Assembly: GCA_030770545.1 (NCBI GenBank)
Contig: CM061106.1
Coordinates: 15,831,001 to 15,895,000, forward strand
DNA length: 64,000 bases
Direction of reading: 5' to 3'
From: Macropodus opercularis
Lineage: Eukaryota > Chordata > Actinopteri > Anabantiformes > Osphronemidae
Position 1 is the first letter of the stretch. The number at the start of each line of letters is the position of its first letter. A program made the position numbers and the translations under genes. The notes beneath the pieces are model-generated. The model had not been told where the DNA came from. It worked only from the letters and a program-made list of their open reading frames with translations, and did not search any database. This document shows, piece after piece, positions 49,201-58,767 of this stretch.

Positions 49201-50459
49201 GAAGTCCAACCCGTCACATCTGACTCAACTGGACCTGAGCTACAACAACCTGCAAGATTCATCAGTGAAGCATCTGTGTGGTTTTCTGGAGAGTCCTCAC
49301 TGTCGACTGGAGACTCTGAGGTCAGACTCCATGTTTTAGTTCTGTGTAGATTAATGTGATGTGAATGTTGTGCTTACACTAAACTGCAGACATGAGACTG
49401 ATGTTCTACTGATCCACACTGAAGGTCTCCATGGCAACGCCTGCTTTCTTCTTCTGTGGTTTCATTTGTTTTTAGTTTTATTTAATTGTTGTTTATTTTA
49501 TCACTGAAAATATAAACGAAACAACATTTAATCAGTCAGAAAATATCAAATCTGTGACCAGTAGCTGATGCTCCAACACTTTTCTAAGGCTCCATAATGT
49601 TGGTTCTGACTCAATATTTAAACCCAAGATGTCGTAATCAGAAGTTCTAGATCTGCTTTTTTGACTGGTTCCATCAGTTTGACTCCATTAAATGTTTCCT
49701 CAGTATCAAATGTTTCCGTGAGCTTCTAGTTTCTAAACTTCTACTTCCTGAAGCGTCTTCAGCTCCAAACACACAATGAGACACTGAATGGTTTCAAGCT
49801 GACTCTTTTGTTTTCTACTGTTTCATCTTTGGTTCTTTATTCAGTTTGAGTCACTGCAGTTTGTCAGAGATCAGCTGTGATTCTCTGGCCTCAGCTCTGA
49901 AGTCCAACCCGTCACATCTGACTGAACTGGACCTGAGCTACAACAACCTGCAGGATTCATCAGTGAAGCATCTGTGTGGTTTTCTGGAGAGTCCTCACTG
50001 TCGACTGGAGACTTTGAGGTCAGACTCCATGTTTTAGTTCTGTGTAGATTAATGTGATGTGAACGTTGTGCTGATGCTAAACTGCAGACATGAGGCTGAT
50101 GTTCTACTGATCCACTCTGAGGGTCTCCATGGCAACGTCTGGTTTCTTCTTCTGTGGTTTAGTCCATTCACTGTTTATTTTCTAGTTTCTAAACTTCTAC
50201 TTCCTGAAGCGTCTTCAGCTCCAAACACACAATGAGACACTGAATGGTTTCAAGCTGACTCTTTGTTTTCTACTGTTTCTTCTTTGGTTCTTTATTCAGT
50301 TTGAGTCACTGCAGTTTGTCAGAGATCAGCTGTGATTCTCTGGCCTCAGCTCTGAAGTCCAACCCGTCACATCTGACACAACTGGACCTGAGCTACAACT
50401 TCCTGCAGGATTCATCAGTGAAGCCTCTTTGTGACCTGGTCCAGACTGTCGACTGGTGA
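40205..50459 (+). CDS. NLRC3-like fish NLR: FISNA-NACHT-LRR receptor
   Basis: Exons: 40205-40293, 40426-40545, 40894-41013, 41854-41932, 42089-42317, 42419-44210, then LRR exons 45164-45337, 46718-46891, 47705-47878, 48163-48336, 49147-49320, 49845-50018 and 50300-50459. All phases agree, giving 1211 codons including stop. The start MNQCEDREEGAPPSKTTL is the standard N-terminus of this family. FISNA helices lead to NACHT with Walker A GVAGVGKT and Walker B FILDGLDESR, then winged-helix and helical domains. NLRs are cytosolic ATP-binding sensors of infection; the fish-specific group is hugely expanded and its individual ligands are unknown. No death-fold domain precedes FISNA and no B30.2 domain follows the LRRs in the window. 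The last LRR exon is frameshifted and supplies the stop, so the end may be recently changed. Confidence 0.88.
40426..40545 (+). CDS. Repeated N-terminal exon, copy 1
   Basis: 120 bases, phase 2 to 2, acceptor TCTATCAG|GTCC, donor TCAAA|GTGAGT. It reads SHQRQESAEAGPEPSCVSF, then KSNWSKNGLIDFKDQPASESK without a break. This peptide is a tandemly repeated N-terminal unit in many fish NLRs. Symmetric phase allows copies to be added or lost without frame change. Confidence 0.85.
40894..41013 (+). CDS. Repeated N-terminal exon, copy 2
   Basis: 120 bases, same splice sites and phase as copy 1, with about 460 bases between corresponding points. It differs in the middle (KSNRSKDESIYFKDQ in place of KSNWSKNGLIDFKDQ). 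Flanking intron sequence ('attggtcattgatgaaggaa', 'cgtccactgaatatgtgag') is duplicated with it, so the whole unit is a local tandem duplication. Confidence 0.85.
41014..41853. other. Intron of the NLRC3-like gene
   Basis: Intron between the repeated exon and the VDQQSSEV exon. Open frames on both strands (for example 41494-41697) are short and unsupported. I see no repeat I can name. Confidence 0.5.
41854..42317 (+). CDS. FISNA exons of the NLRC3-like gene
   Basis: Two exons, 41854-41932 (VDQQSSEVPSGQSAQQHQ, then THLDSMFM) and 42089-42317 (LLEDNIVTFVKKELKKIQK, VLSPDYPECLESQREDEE, FLRRMKQEELADCLQS). They join in phase 0 at M|L, as in other fish NLRs, and leave in phase 1 at AGCA|GTAAGA. The segment is the helical fish-specific region before NACHT. 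The first donor (ATG|GTCTGT) is weak, so read-through forms are possible. Confidence 0.8.
42419..44210 (+). CDS. Large NACHT exon of the NLRC3-like gene
   Basis: 1792 bases, acceptor TTCCTTCAG|GAGC, donor GCTGT|GTAAGT, phase 1 in and 2 out; no stop. It starts with the end of FISNA (AIAPVCQRQLKSQLKKKF, ITEGGTGEVNHEHEVRQIE). NACHT follows: GVAGVGKTVLTQKF (Walker A), FILDGLDESR (Walker B), LWITTRPAAANQI (sensor 1), GFTDPQKEQYFRKRF. Then the winged helix (FCFVHLSVQEFLAALHVHL, with the conserved His-Leu-Ser/Thr-x-QEF motif) and a helical domain up to the LRR region. Length and motif order are normal, so the ATPase should be intact. Confidence 0.93.
44640..45010 (-). mobile_element. L2-type LINE fragment in an NLR intron
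   Basis: The plus-strand text 'ttgctacgcaggtggtcaca' and 'gggcagattagatgttggcc' and the following 250 bases match 22860-23150, part of the minus-strand L2-type LINE, with numerous changes. It is an old fragment lying between the NACHT exon and the first LRR exon. Confidence 0.7.
45164..45337 (+). CDS. LRR exon 1 of the NLRC3-like gene
   Basis: 174 bases, acceptor TTTTTCAG|GCTC, donor CTCAG|GTCAGG. It reads LSGCNISKRGLKALSSVL, SSLRELDLSNNKLKDSGVKL and LSAGLESPQCHLERL. This is the ribonuclease-inhibitor-type LRR pair usually found directly after the NACHT exon. Its sequence differs from the later six LRR exons, so it is not part of their recent amplification. Confidence 0.9.
45600..46335. repeat. 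Dispersed repeats in an NLR intron
   Basis: About 45615-46110 resembles 9945-10350 (unclassified non-coding repeat). About 46195-46335 ('gatcccacagtggagtctag', 'cagcagtggatgaaggatc') recurs at 55600-55660 and looks like the 3' part of a LINE. No coding role. Confidence 0.4.
46718..46891 (+). CDS. LRR exon 2 of the NLRC3-like gene
   Basis: 174 bases, acceptor TTTATTCAG|TTTG, donor GAG|GTCAGA. It reads SLCRLSEISCDSLASALK, FNPSHLTQLDLSYNKLQD and SSVKHLCGFLESRHCRLETL. Two LRRs per exon. This is the first of six nearly identical exons. Confidence 0.9.
47103..47412 (+). mobile_element. tRNA-like SINE, copy 1 in the LRR region
   Basis: 'cactgtcgcctcacagcaag' followed by 'aaggtctcgggtccggttcccggg' is the tRNA-like head (B-box-like GGTTC region) of a SINE widespread in fish. 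A body with 'cttcccgtgtctgtgtgggt', 'cctcccacagtccaaagg' and the tail 'gctgggataggctccagcac' follow. It is embedded in the unit behind LRR exon 2 and duplicated at 48544-48852. Confidence 0.7.
47705..47878 (+). CDS. LRR exon 3 of the NLRC3-like gene
   Basis: 174 bases, same splice sites and phase as exon 2. It reads SRCRLSEISCDSLVSALK, SNPSHLTQLDLSDNDLQD, SSVKHLCGFLESRHCRLETL. The motif SDNDLQD resembles the minus-strand NLRP1-like LRR exon (SDNDLKD) more than its plus-strand neighbours (SYNNLQD). Confidence 0.9.
48163..48336 (+). CDS. LRR exon 4 of the NLRC3-like gene
   Basis: 174 bases. It reads MRCCSLSEISWDFLASALK, SNPSHLTQLDLSGNNLQD, SSVKHLCGFLESRHCRLETL. A Cys-Asp to Trp-Asp and Ser to Phe change (ISWDFLAS) marks it out. 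It is followed by the second SINE copy. Confidence 0.9.
48544..48852 (+). mobile_element. tRNA-like SINE, copy 2 in the LRR region
   Basis: Almost identical to 47103-47412, including flanking intron sequence on both sides, so it was copied with its LRR unit rather than inserted again. Differences seen by eye are single bases (for example 'gcagtcgg' in place of 'gcagttgg'). Confidence 0.75.
49147..49320 (+). CDS. LRR exon 5 of the NLRC3-like gene
   Basis: 174 bases, acceptor TTATTCAG|ATTG. It reads GCRLSEISCDSLASALK, SNPSHLTQLDLSYNNLQD, SSVKHLCGFLESPHCRLETL. Its acceptor-proximal bases ('cagattga') match those of the minus-strand LRR exon at 11981. Confidence 0.9.
49845..50018 (+). CDS. LRR exon 6 of the NLRC3-like gene
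   Basis: 174 bases. It reads SHCSLSEISCDSLASALK, SNPSHLTELDLSYNNLQD, SSVKHLCGFLESPHCRLETL. It is the last LRR exon with an intact frame. Confidence 0.9.
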
Positions 50460-50466
50460 CTCTGAG
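50300..50466 (+). CDS. LRR exon 7, frameshifted and terminal
   Basis: Acceptor TTTATTCAG|TTTG and the donor-like GAG|GTCAGT are kept, but the exon is 167 bases because 7 bases are missing near 50440. The first 40 residues are normal (SHCSLSEISCDSLASALK, LDLSYNFLQD). The second repeat then goes out of frame and meets TGA at 50457-50459. Either this is the natural C-terminus of the protein, or the gene has been cut short. If the donor at 50466 is used, the stop is still inside the exon. Confidence 0.75.
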
Positions 50467-51090
50467 GTCAGTAGAGGTTGGAGTCAGTCTGTGCTGCTTC
50501 CATCAGTCTTGTTAGTGTCACAGCAGAGATTCCAGTGTTTCCTGTAAAGCTCCAACCTTCTCAGTTAAGCTGTGGCAGAAAGACAGAGACAGAGAGAACA
50601 GTCAGCATCAGATCAGCCAGAAGCTTGTTGTGATCATGAAGACGACTGTTGTTGTGTCAGCTGATGACAAAAGCTGTTTCTAAGCAGAGAAGATGTTGGT
50701 CACCACACAGTTATTCTGTCTTTAATGGACCAACAGGAAGTTGTCACTAAACCGATGACTCAGCCGTTTGACAGTGAAATCTGCCGAGTCAGCAGACTTG
50801 ATGCTTAACGTGTGCAGGTGTGTGAGTTTCAGTCCAAGACGTTAAGATGAGCTGGAAGGAAGCTGCTGCACTTCTGCTCTGAACTTGACTGAAGTCTCTG
50901 CTCAAGATGGAAACACGATTTAGAAATGTTGGTTAAACTGTGTCAGAGTGATGTTAATCCTTCAAATGTGATTTGATGCTGACTGGATCATAATTAAACA
51001 CAAGTTCTCTAATGAACTAAGTGGAAAGTAGCAGAAAGCCTGAGTGGACAGAATGAAACTAGATGAGACTGAACCATGCTCAGAAATGTC
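50467..51090. other. 3' flank of the NLRC3-like gene
   Basis: No further LRR exon and no B30.2/SPRY exon is seen. The sequence is AT-rich without an evident polyadenylation cluster that I can single out. Confidence 0.45.
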
Positions 51091-51266
51091 CCACTGACCT
51101 TAGATCTGCTCTTAGTGAGTCAGTGTGATGCTCCACTGACCTTAGATCTGCTCTTAGTGAGTCAGTGTGATGCTCCACTGACCTTAGATCTGCTCTTAGT
51201 GAGTCAGTGTGATGCTCCACTGACCTTAGATCTGCTCTTAGTGAGTCAGTGTGATGCTCCACTGAC
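51091..51266. repeat. 42-base minisatellite, four copies
   Basis: Four consecutive copies (51091-51132, 51133-51174, 51175-51216, 51217-51258) plus 8 bases of a fifth. The unit starts 'ccactgaccttagatctgct' and is 42 bases long; copies look identical. Because 42 is divisible by 3 it stays open on both strands, but coding is not supported. Confidence 0.93.
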
Positions 51267-53458
51267 GTGTGCTCACATGTGTGGATGTGTGTGTGATGTC
51301 AGTTGGTGTCATTTGTCTCATTAGTGTGGACTGAATGACTTTTGCCTTAATGTGAGCAACATCTAGTTTGGTCCAGGGCAGAGCTTTATCTTCAGCAGTA
51401 GGGGGCAGTGGAGGCTGTGGTTTGGACCAGCGTGAGTTTCTGTGTCCTTCATACCGGAGGAGAACTCAGCCAAGTGAAGCCACGTTTCCCGTGTGTCATC
51501 GTCTCTTTCCTGTGTTTCAGGATCTATATCTGTCTACAGATGCTGCAGCTGGTACCTGTGACATGAGCTGAATATGTCCATGAAGCGCTGGTTAGAAATG
51601 TTGACACATGGAGCCATGAAACCACGACGCTCTTCAGAAGTTCTCTCCAACGAAGCATTGTTCATTCCCTCAACTCATTTAACAGAGTGTGATCATCATC
51701 ACAACAATAAAGGTGTTGTCACAACTCAGCATTAAGACATTTGAGGAGTTTGAGTCCTTGAAGAGCTGAAATCCTCAGAACAAGGTTTGGATGGAATCTG
51801 TGATGGACAAGACAAACTAGTTGGAGCCTCTGTGTCAAAGACTGGGACGTTTAAGGAAGCTGGGAATTAATAAGTGTTTACACCTTTCAGGACCAGCCTC
51901 GTTCTCTCAAAGCGTCTTTTTAATGAAAACATAAACTATTCCAGTTTTATTTTTCAATTCTTAATAACCCGTGTATTAATTTCACACATAACAACACAGA
52001 GATCCTTTAAAAACTTGGTTGTGTCAGTATAAACGTTCTGTTAAACGTGTGTTGATGTTTCTTCAACTTGGTGAATTAAACTGGCTCTAAAAACAGTCGA
52101 GGCTTGTTCTGTGTTTTCTTAAAGTCTCTGAGGTTTAACACTCACAGGCCTATGAGGCTGTTAAAACCAAAGAGCAGGAGGCAGACGATGCTTCAGCTCA
52201 GTCCTCAGTGACAGTGTTTCACCCAAACGCTACTTGTACCTAATAGAACCTCTTTATCAGTTGTACAGAAGTCAGAACACAGTCTCCACCAACTGAACGA
52301 CAAGCTCCATGTTCTGGTCGTCTTCACCCTCACACACCAGCAACGTTTGAGGTCTGTCAGATTCATTGATGACCCTGCTTGTGTATGGACTGACTCTGAC
52401 CTTTGACTTATTAACTGAAGCCCTGAAATTTGTGCCATCATACTGATGATCAGTGACAGTGTATAATATACTTCTACTATACTACTATATGATAAATAAG
52501 CTAAGAACCAAAAATCACTAACAAAACTAAAACTAACACGCGTCCATCCACCGTAATAACAGAGCAACAGGAAGCTTCAGCTGGATTCTGTCCGTCGGAA
52601 TGTGAATGTTTCATCCAAACTCAGCTTAACCTGAGAAACGATTGATGACTTTAGCTGATAGTCCCGGTTCTCCCATTAATTCCTCCAAACAGGTCTGTGA
52701 CGCCTCTGTTGCACCTAAGGGTCAGTTGGCTGCTGCTTCATTTTCTTCAAGCACAATGTTTTTCAGAACTTAACTAGTGATAGATATTGAGAAAAAAATT
52801 TGAATTTTCAAATCTTTTTCAATTACACCTTTTATGTCATTGATTTTAAGTTGGTAAAAGCTGCTACTGAGGAAACTGGATTTTCATCGTCATAGATTTA
52901 GTGAAGGTTGTATAAGTTATTGCTGCTCCCAGTGTCACAACCTCCACCTGTGAAGAAGAAGAAGAAGAGCTGAGACGATGAGTGAACATTGATCTTTATC
53001 CAGCTCTTTAAGGTAATAGATGCGTCAACATGGCTCATGTTTCCATCAGCATATTTACAAATCAAACCACGGCAGAGAAAAGAGGAATCTAGGCTGGAGA
53101 CAACGTTCTAGCGATGGATTCCAAGACACAGACGTCGTCACGGTGGCCACAGGTGAGATCACTTTGCTTTTCTATAGAATGTGATGTGCTCTGTGTTTGT
53201 GGCTCAGCTGGTTGGATGTCGGTTAGATTGTTTGACTAAATCATAGGATTTGTTCTATATAGTTGTAGTTAATATATTGTTGGATATGAAGTTACTGGAA
53301 CTAACTATAAATAATGAACTAACTGCATGTGTTGTGTTGCCAACACAAAGGCAAATAAAATCATTTCTGTCAGTAAGTAGAAACTACTACGGGACAATTA
53401 TCCAATAAAAGCTACGATCAACGCATCCATTAAGGACCCACTGAACGACCCTGTAACG
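51267..53458. other. Stretch without a supported gene, with dispersed repeats
   Basis: 51463-51566 is copy B of the repeat at 37640-37742. A minus-strand frame at 52205-52567 (120 codons) shows no domain. Near 53195 'tggctcagctggttgga' resembles a tRNA A box, without a convincing B box behind it, so it may be a SINE relic. Confidence 0.35.
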
Positions 53459-53641
53459 GTGGAGGAGGAGTCAGTAGTTGAGTTCACACCTGCTCACTGC
53501 CCTCAGGCCTATTTCCCACAACGAGCCCGTTCTCTACAGGTGTGGAGTGAAACCTACCTGGAGGATGAATGTGTGTCTCCACCAACTTCCCTCAGACTGA
53601 AGAAGCTTCTGGACAGATGGAGAAACGTTTCTACCAAATAG
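53459..53641 (+). other. Unassigned 60-codon frame, part of a dispersed repeat
   Basis: It reads MEEESVVEFTPAHCPQAYF, then LQVWSETYLEDECVSPPT. The stretch around VWSETYLED is repeated at 1990-2030 in broken form, so it belongs to some dispersed element. No family recognised. Confidence 0.25.
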
Positions 53642-54793
53642 AAGAAGACCAGTCGCCGCAATAACAACACTAATCAGTTTTCAGTGTGTCGCTTGATCCT
53701 CAAAGCAGATTTCAGTTACAAATACTAATTACATACAACATAGATTTTCATGGTGCATGGATCACAGTTTTCATTTTGAATTGACAGTCACCAAAGCCAA
53801 CGTCTAAATGGATTCAATACAAAATAACAACAAGGGTCAGCACCTTGTATTCACAGCAAACAAGCTCACGTGGTTCTACAACAAGTTTTCTACAGAAAAT
53901 CTAGGAGCTCACAGCGTTTCTGCAAAATAGAAATAGCTTAGATTTGTCTAAACCAAGCTCAGTCCCTTTCATTTCTAGCTGGTTGGCTCCAAGCTACATA
54001 TGTTACAGAATCCTTTCCAACTATCGCGCCTTATATACTGAATGTGCATAAGCAACCACACCTCTGATCGTGAGCCAGGCTCTGCCAGTCATGACGCCTG
54101 TTCTTCCTGTGTCACGCACAGTAAGCATGAAGCAGCCAATGGCTCCATTTTCTACTCCACCAGCTTTTAGAAGAAAAAATATATAAACATAACCATATTT
54201 CTGATGAACGTGAGACGTCTTCTGACGTCTTTAGGTGTAGTTAAAGCTTTGTGAGTTCAGATCGTTCTCTATTGATCCCACAGTGGGGAAATTCAATAGC
54301 TACCACAGCTACAAACTATTAGTGAGGAGCAAAAGAATGAAAGTGTGCAAAGAAAAGGTTTAGTAGAGACGCTTCACTAGAATCCATCTATTGCAAATGT
54401 ATGTACAGAGACAACAATATTACTGCTTCTGTGTTTCTACAACCATTTACTGCAAATGTCCTGGAGCATATAAGAAAAGTTTCTCACTGAGTGAATATAA
54501 AGTAACCTCATACTTTTTGTGGCCTTAGGGAAGAACTTGAATGCAGTGTTTGCAGCAAGCTGAGTGTAAACCAAGTGGTTTTAGTCATGTGTATGTATAA
54601 CATTACATACATTTTATTGTTTTATTGTATTTGTAATTGAGTGAGACAGAGAGAACGATGACAGAGCTATTCAACAATCACTGGTAGTAGACGTGCCTAC
54701 GTTCCAACTGTCCTCATCTACCACTTAAACATCCTGTTGTCAAGACAGTCAAAACGTATTACATCCCATAATAATTAAAAGCTGGAAGTAACA
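53642..54793. other. Stretch without a supported gene
   Basis: AT-rich. 54265-54300 ('tattgatcccacagtgggga') is a LINE 3'-end phrase found also near 46200 and 63970. No coding signal. Confidence 0.35.
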
Positions 54794-54912
54794 TTCATTC
54801 ATCTTCTACCGCTTCTTCTACTTCATGTGCTGGAGTCTATCCCAGCTGTCTATGGGCGAGAGGCAGGGTTCACCCTGGACAGATCCCCAGTCTGTGGCAG
54901 GGCCACACATCC
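54794..54912 (-). mobile_element. SINE tail, third copy, inverted
   Basis: Reverse complement of the end of the 47103-47412 SINE: 'ctggagtctatcccagctg', 'gggcgagaggcagggttcac' and 'cctggacagatccccagtct'. Only the tail half is present; it is more diverged than the two copies in the NLR gene. Confidence 0.7.
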
Positions 54913-55129
54913 TTCCTTAGCTGATGGTTCCACAGCTGACAATGGTGTGAGCTGGTCCCACAGATATAACCAGCAGAAGCAGGATTCTGTGGACCAGCTT
55001 CTCCCGTCCAGTAGCTGTGTCACAGACCCTGTATGTGTGTGTTGCTGCATTCATGTCATGTTCATGGATTCACTGTGTAGATGGTCGACTCCCACCTATC
55101 AGCGAGTTTCTTCTTACCCTCTACTTCCT

Positions 55130-55540
55130 GTTGCTAGAAGCTCTCTATGTCCAGAGACCTTCAGAAGTTCACGTATCAGCTGACTTTCAAAGTTGGAACC
55201 TTGGTCACTATGAATGTTCTATAAACCCGTAGACACAGAAGTAACGACCCCAAAGAACTCTGGCCACCTGCTCAGCCGTCTGATTGCATGGAAATGTCTG
55301 AGCCATCCTTGGGAAACGGGCTGTTATGACTAAGACATCAAGACGTCATCCTCTGCTGACCAAAAGTCGATACAGACCAGCTCCAGAGGCCTAGTAGTTT
55401 GCATACTCTCCAGTGGAGCCTCCCCTCAGGCTCAGACGTACATAGTCTCTACATCCCTGTCAATGTTAGGCCAAAACAAACCCCTGTCTCGTGCAAAGAA
55501 AATGACCCATTATGCAAATTCCCAACTTTTACAAATACCA
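55130..55540 (-). mobile_element. Ty3/gypsy integrase relic
   Basis: The minus strand contains RDRGLFWPNIDRDVETMY, then LESMQTTRPLELVCIDFWS (first catalytic Asp region) and a decayed SDQGSNFES motif (second Asp). It has several stops and a deletion in between. It is a different gypsy family from the young element at 28.1-35.7 kb. Confidence 0.6.
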
Positions 55541-58500
55541 GACACTGAACATAAAGTCCCAGATCAACTACAGCAGATGATCTGCACGGTGGCTGTTAGA
55601 CTGGTTGGTTGTAGAGTCTAACAGCAGTGGATGAAGGATCTGTGGCATCGCTCCTTCCTACACTTGTTGGGTTTAGTCGTGTCAGGTCTTAAACTTACTT
55701 GTAAAGTGCCTTGAAACAACTGCTGCTGTGAATTGATGTCATATAAATAAACCTGAATCCCACCTACTGTGCAGGGCTACAGGGCGTCGTCCTTAACTGC
55801 TGCAGTGAATCACAGCGTTTACTTTACATTTCAGTGGACGACGTTGAAATGCAGACCTTCATGACATCCTGTAAAACCAGCAGCTTGGATTCTGGTTGTT
55901 GTTTTATTTTGAAAGGTCTGTTTCCAGTTTTGTCATTTGCTCCTTATTTCAGCTTTACTGTGTTGGTAGTTTTCACCTGTCGTCTCTCTTTCTCTCTCCT
56001 TGCTTATTGTACTTATAGCCTCAGTTTTCTCCACGTCCTTGTGTAATTGTAATCTCATATCGCTGGCATCTGGTTTTGTTCTTTGCCGTCAAGTTGCCGA
56101 CTTCATGTTCCGTGTTTACAATAAAATTTTTGCCATGTTTTTGTCCAAGAGAATTTCTTTGTTCTACTTTTTAAAAATATCTTTATTGAAAATTTCACAC
56201 ATAATACACAGAATGTAATGTAACACATGAACACCACAAACACATATGGACAATTATAACAATAATAGATCCACTACCACAATAGCAGCAACAGCAAAAA
56301 TAATCATTGCTATGTTCAATTCTATCATTAATATTATTACAATTATATATAATAATAACATCATTATCACTATCACTACCATTAGCTTCATCATCATTAG
56401 TGGGTGGAAGCGTCTGGCTGACGGTTAACATCTGAGGAATGTTCCTGTTTCTTTCTACCATGTGTTCAGTGACCTTTGAACTTTCTTTAAATGTTCAAGG
56501 TTTACGATGTAGTAAAGTGGCTGAAACAGAGCTGAACCACTAGAGAACGAGTTGAAACAAAACAAAGCATAATGTGTTTAATGTGACAGTGATCAGATAA
56601 ATAGTTTTACTGCGGTGACCTGTGTTAAATCCCAGTTACTGCATGTACGTGCTCGTAGAATAGCTTTGCTGAGAGCTTAGACTAGAGTTTCATCATTTCA
56701 CAACCACAGAACAATATTTCTTCACCCGCTTATCTGACGCTGCCTTGGAATTATTGTTTGTTTGCTTACTTCCTATTACTAAACGTCCAGATTGACCCAT
56801 TTATTCAACAACCCACTGAGAAAGCTTTGACGACAGGGAAGTGCCTTCACTTTGCATGTATGTCTGTGTGTCTGTGGATTATTCATCCTGAGTTGGACGC
56901 TGCTCTCTGTCTCACTGCTCGGCCTGCAACTGACCCAGGGCCCACAGTGACAGGTGAGTTGTCACTATTTGTTCACAGTGAGGGGATTAAAGTGAGTGAT
57001 TAAAGCCAGTCAACATAAAACCAATAAATATTCAGACCAGACACTAAAGACTAGAGATTAAATTGCAGTAAATGTTCTTGTGCCGTGTTGATGAAGACAC
57101 AGACACATGAAGAACTGGCAGAAAACCTGGTGAGAGAAAAGTTAAAGGCTCAACTACGACATGATGCTTGAGCTCATGCTGACCTGACAGAGCAGCAGTC
57201 ATTGAACATCACATGTCCATCTACACTGGCTCAGAACTTGGACTGTACTTCACCGGCTTTTGCTCACGTCATGACGACAAACACATTTCACCTTCTTCAG
57301 ACGCCAATGGTTCACTTTGACTCAATTTAATAGATACTTTATTTCTCTGAACTGACTTGAACCTCCTTAGTCCAAAGCATCCACAGGCCTGATGCTGCTA
57401 AAAGGAGACTATGCTGATCTCTTCTCTCCAAACACAGAACATCAGCCTGGTTTAGAATCAATGCTGCTTCATAGTTAGAGCAGAGACGTGACCTCAGCAG
57501 GACACTGAAGCTACTGATGTCCAGCTGAACTATAGCTTTGTGCTGCCTCCTCCTAGGAGCCCCAGCGATTTAGGGCCAGACAGACTTTGAACTGCCCAGC
57601 TCTGCTGTCATGACGCGTTTTAATCCTCCTGCAATAGCAGATATTCTGTGATATAGAACCACTGTCCACTAAATCATCTGATAGTTTAAGACTAAAACCA
57701 ACCATGACACACTCTGTTAACGCACTGAACACGTATTTAACCAGTGAGGGAGCGATAGGTGAACCATGATATAGCAGGATATTACTGTACTTCTGTTGAA
57801 CCACAAGCCAGAACTCATGTCTTATTTTAATGAAGCCACTTTCAGCTCATTTTTATTAACAATTGTGCCTCTGAGAAAAACAACCAGGTCGTAGGTAGAT
57901 ACAGTAGGTCACCTGTACAGCGTCTGGCTGTTGGTTGTGTTGTCACTTCTTTTCTAAACACTGCATCCATGTTATTGAGACGCTTTGATTCCATTATTTG
58001 ATGACCGTTCCATTTAAAGTAAAAACTGCTAAAATAACAACTGGCAGCTGCAGGTTTTAGAGCCACAGGCTGCTGATGTTTCTAGCGACTGCAAAACCTC
58101 AGGATGATGGGAAACACCTGGATCTCACCTCATCTAGGATCTGATTGGTTCAGGTGTTGACTGTTGACTTTCTGCACAGACGACAGCTTTACTGCTGGGA
58201 AAGTTAGAAACCATCTGACCTGATCACAGCGTTTTGTCTCTGACTCCTGCTCTGATCTGTTTTCCATGTGCAGTTCATCTCCAATGAGCTGACTTAGTTT
58301 AGTTTTAGACAGAAGGTAGAGAAACCTGCTGCTAAACAATAACTAGGCCACGTTTAAAGAAGACCATGTTCTGAGAAACATGCTTGACTGCTCTGACTCT
58401 GCCACAGGTTTCTACAAATTGGGACTTTATCAAACACTTATCAAAAACCACCGGTGAAAATGTATCTCTAGTGTGGACCTGTTGATGCTGCTGGATATGA

Positions 58501-58599
58501 TGTTAGCAGATGTTTTTCCACTGTTTGAAAGTTTCTGTGCAGTGTAAATATGTTAGTGACATTTTAGAATGAAGGAGGTAGAGACGATTTTAGCACAAC
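55541..58599. other. Stretch without a supported gene
   Basis: 55600-55660 repeats a LINE 3' phrase. 56225-56400 is rich in AAT/ATC trinucleotides (microsatellite-like). Remaining frames are short; none has a recognisable domain or consistent splice sites. Confidence 0.35.
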
Positions 58600-58767
58600 T
58601 AACAGGAATGAAGTCTTTCACCAATGTGAAAATGCTGGTGGGCGTTTGGGCTGAAAGAACAAGAGAAGGTTTATCCACACTGTTCACAGCAGTAAGGTTT
58701 CTCTCCAGTGTGAATACGTTGATGAGTTACTAAGCTACTGAGCTGTGAGAAAGCTTTTCCACATTCT
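58600..58767 (-). pseudogene. Decayed C-terminal zinc fingers
   Basis: After the stop at 58768, in another frame, the finger EECGKAFSQLSSLVTHQRIH follows with its first Cys replaced by Arg. Then TGEKPYCCEQCG meets a TAA (a single change from AAA would explain it). Beyond that a finger-like stretch without the second Cys is seen to about 58600. These are the former C-terminal fingers of the gene. Confidence 0.75.

Noticed and set aside
51080..51324. 82-codon and 60-codon frames made of a 14-residue repeat
   Set aside because: The 42-base minisatellite unit is divisible by three, so frames stay open by arithmetic on both strands; nothing else suggests a protein.
53195..53230. A-box-like sequence as a tRNA gene
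   Set aside because: No B box or acceptor stem follows at the right distance.
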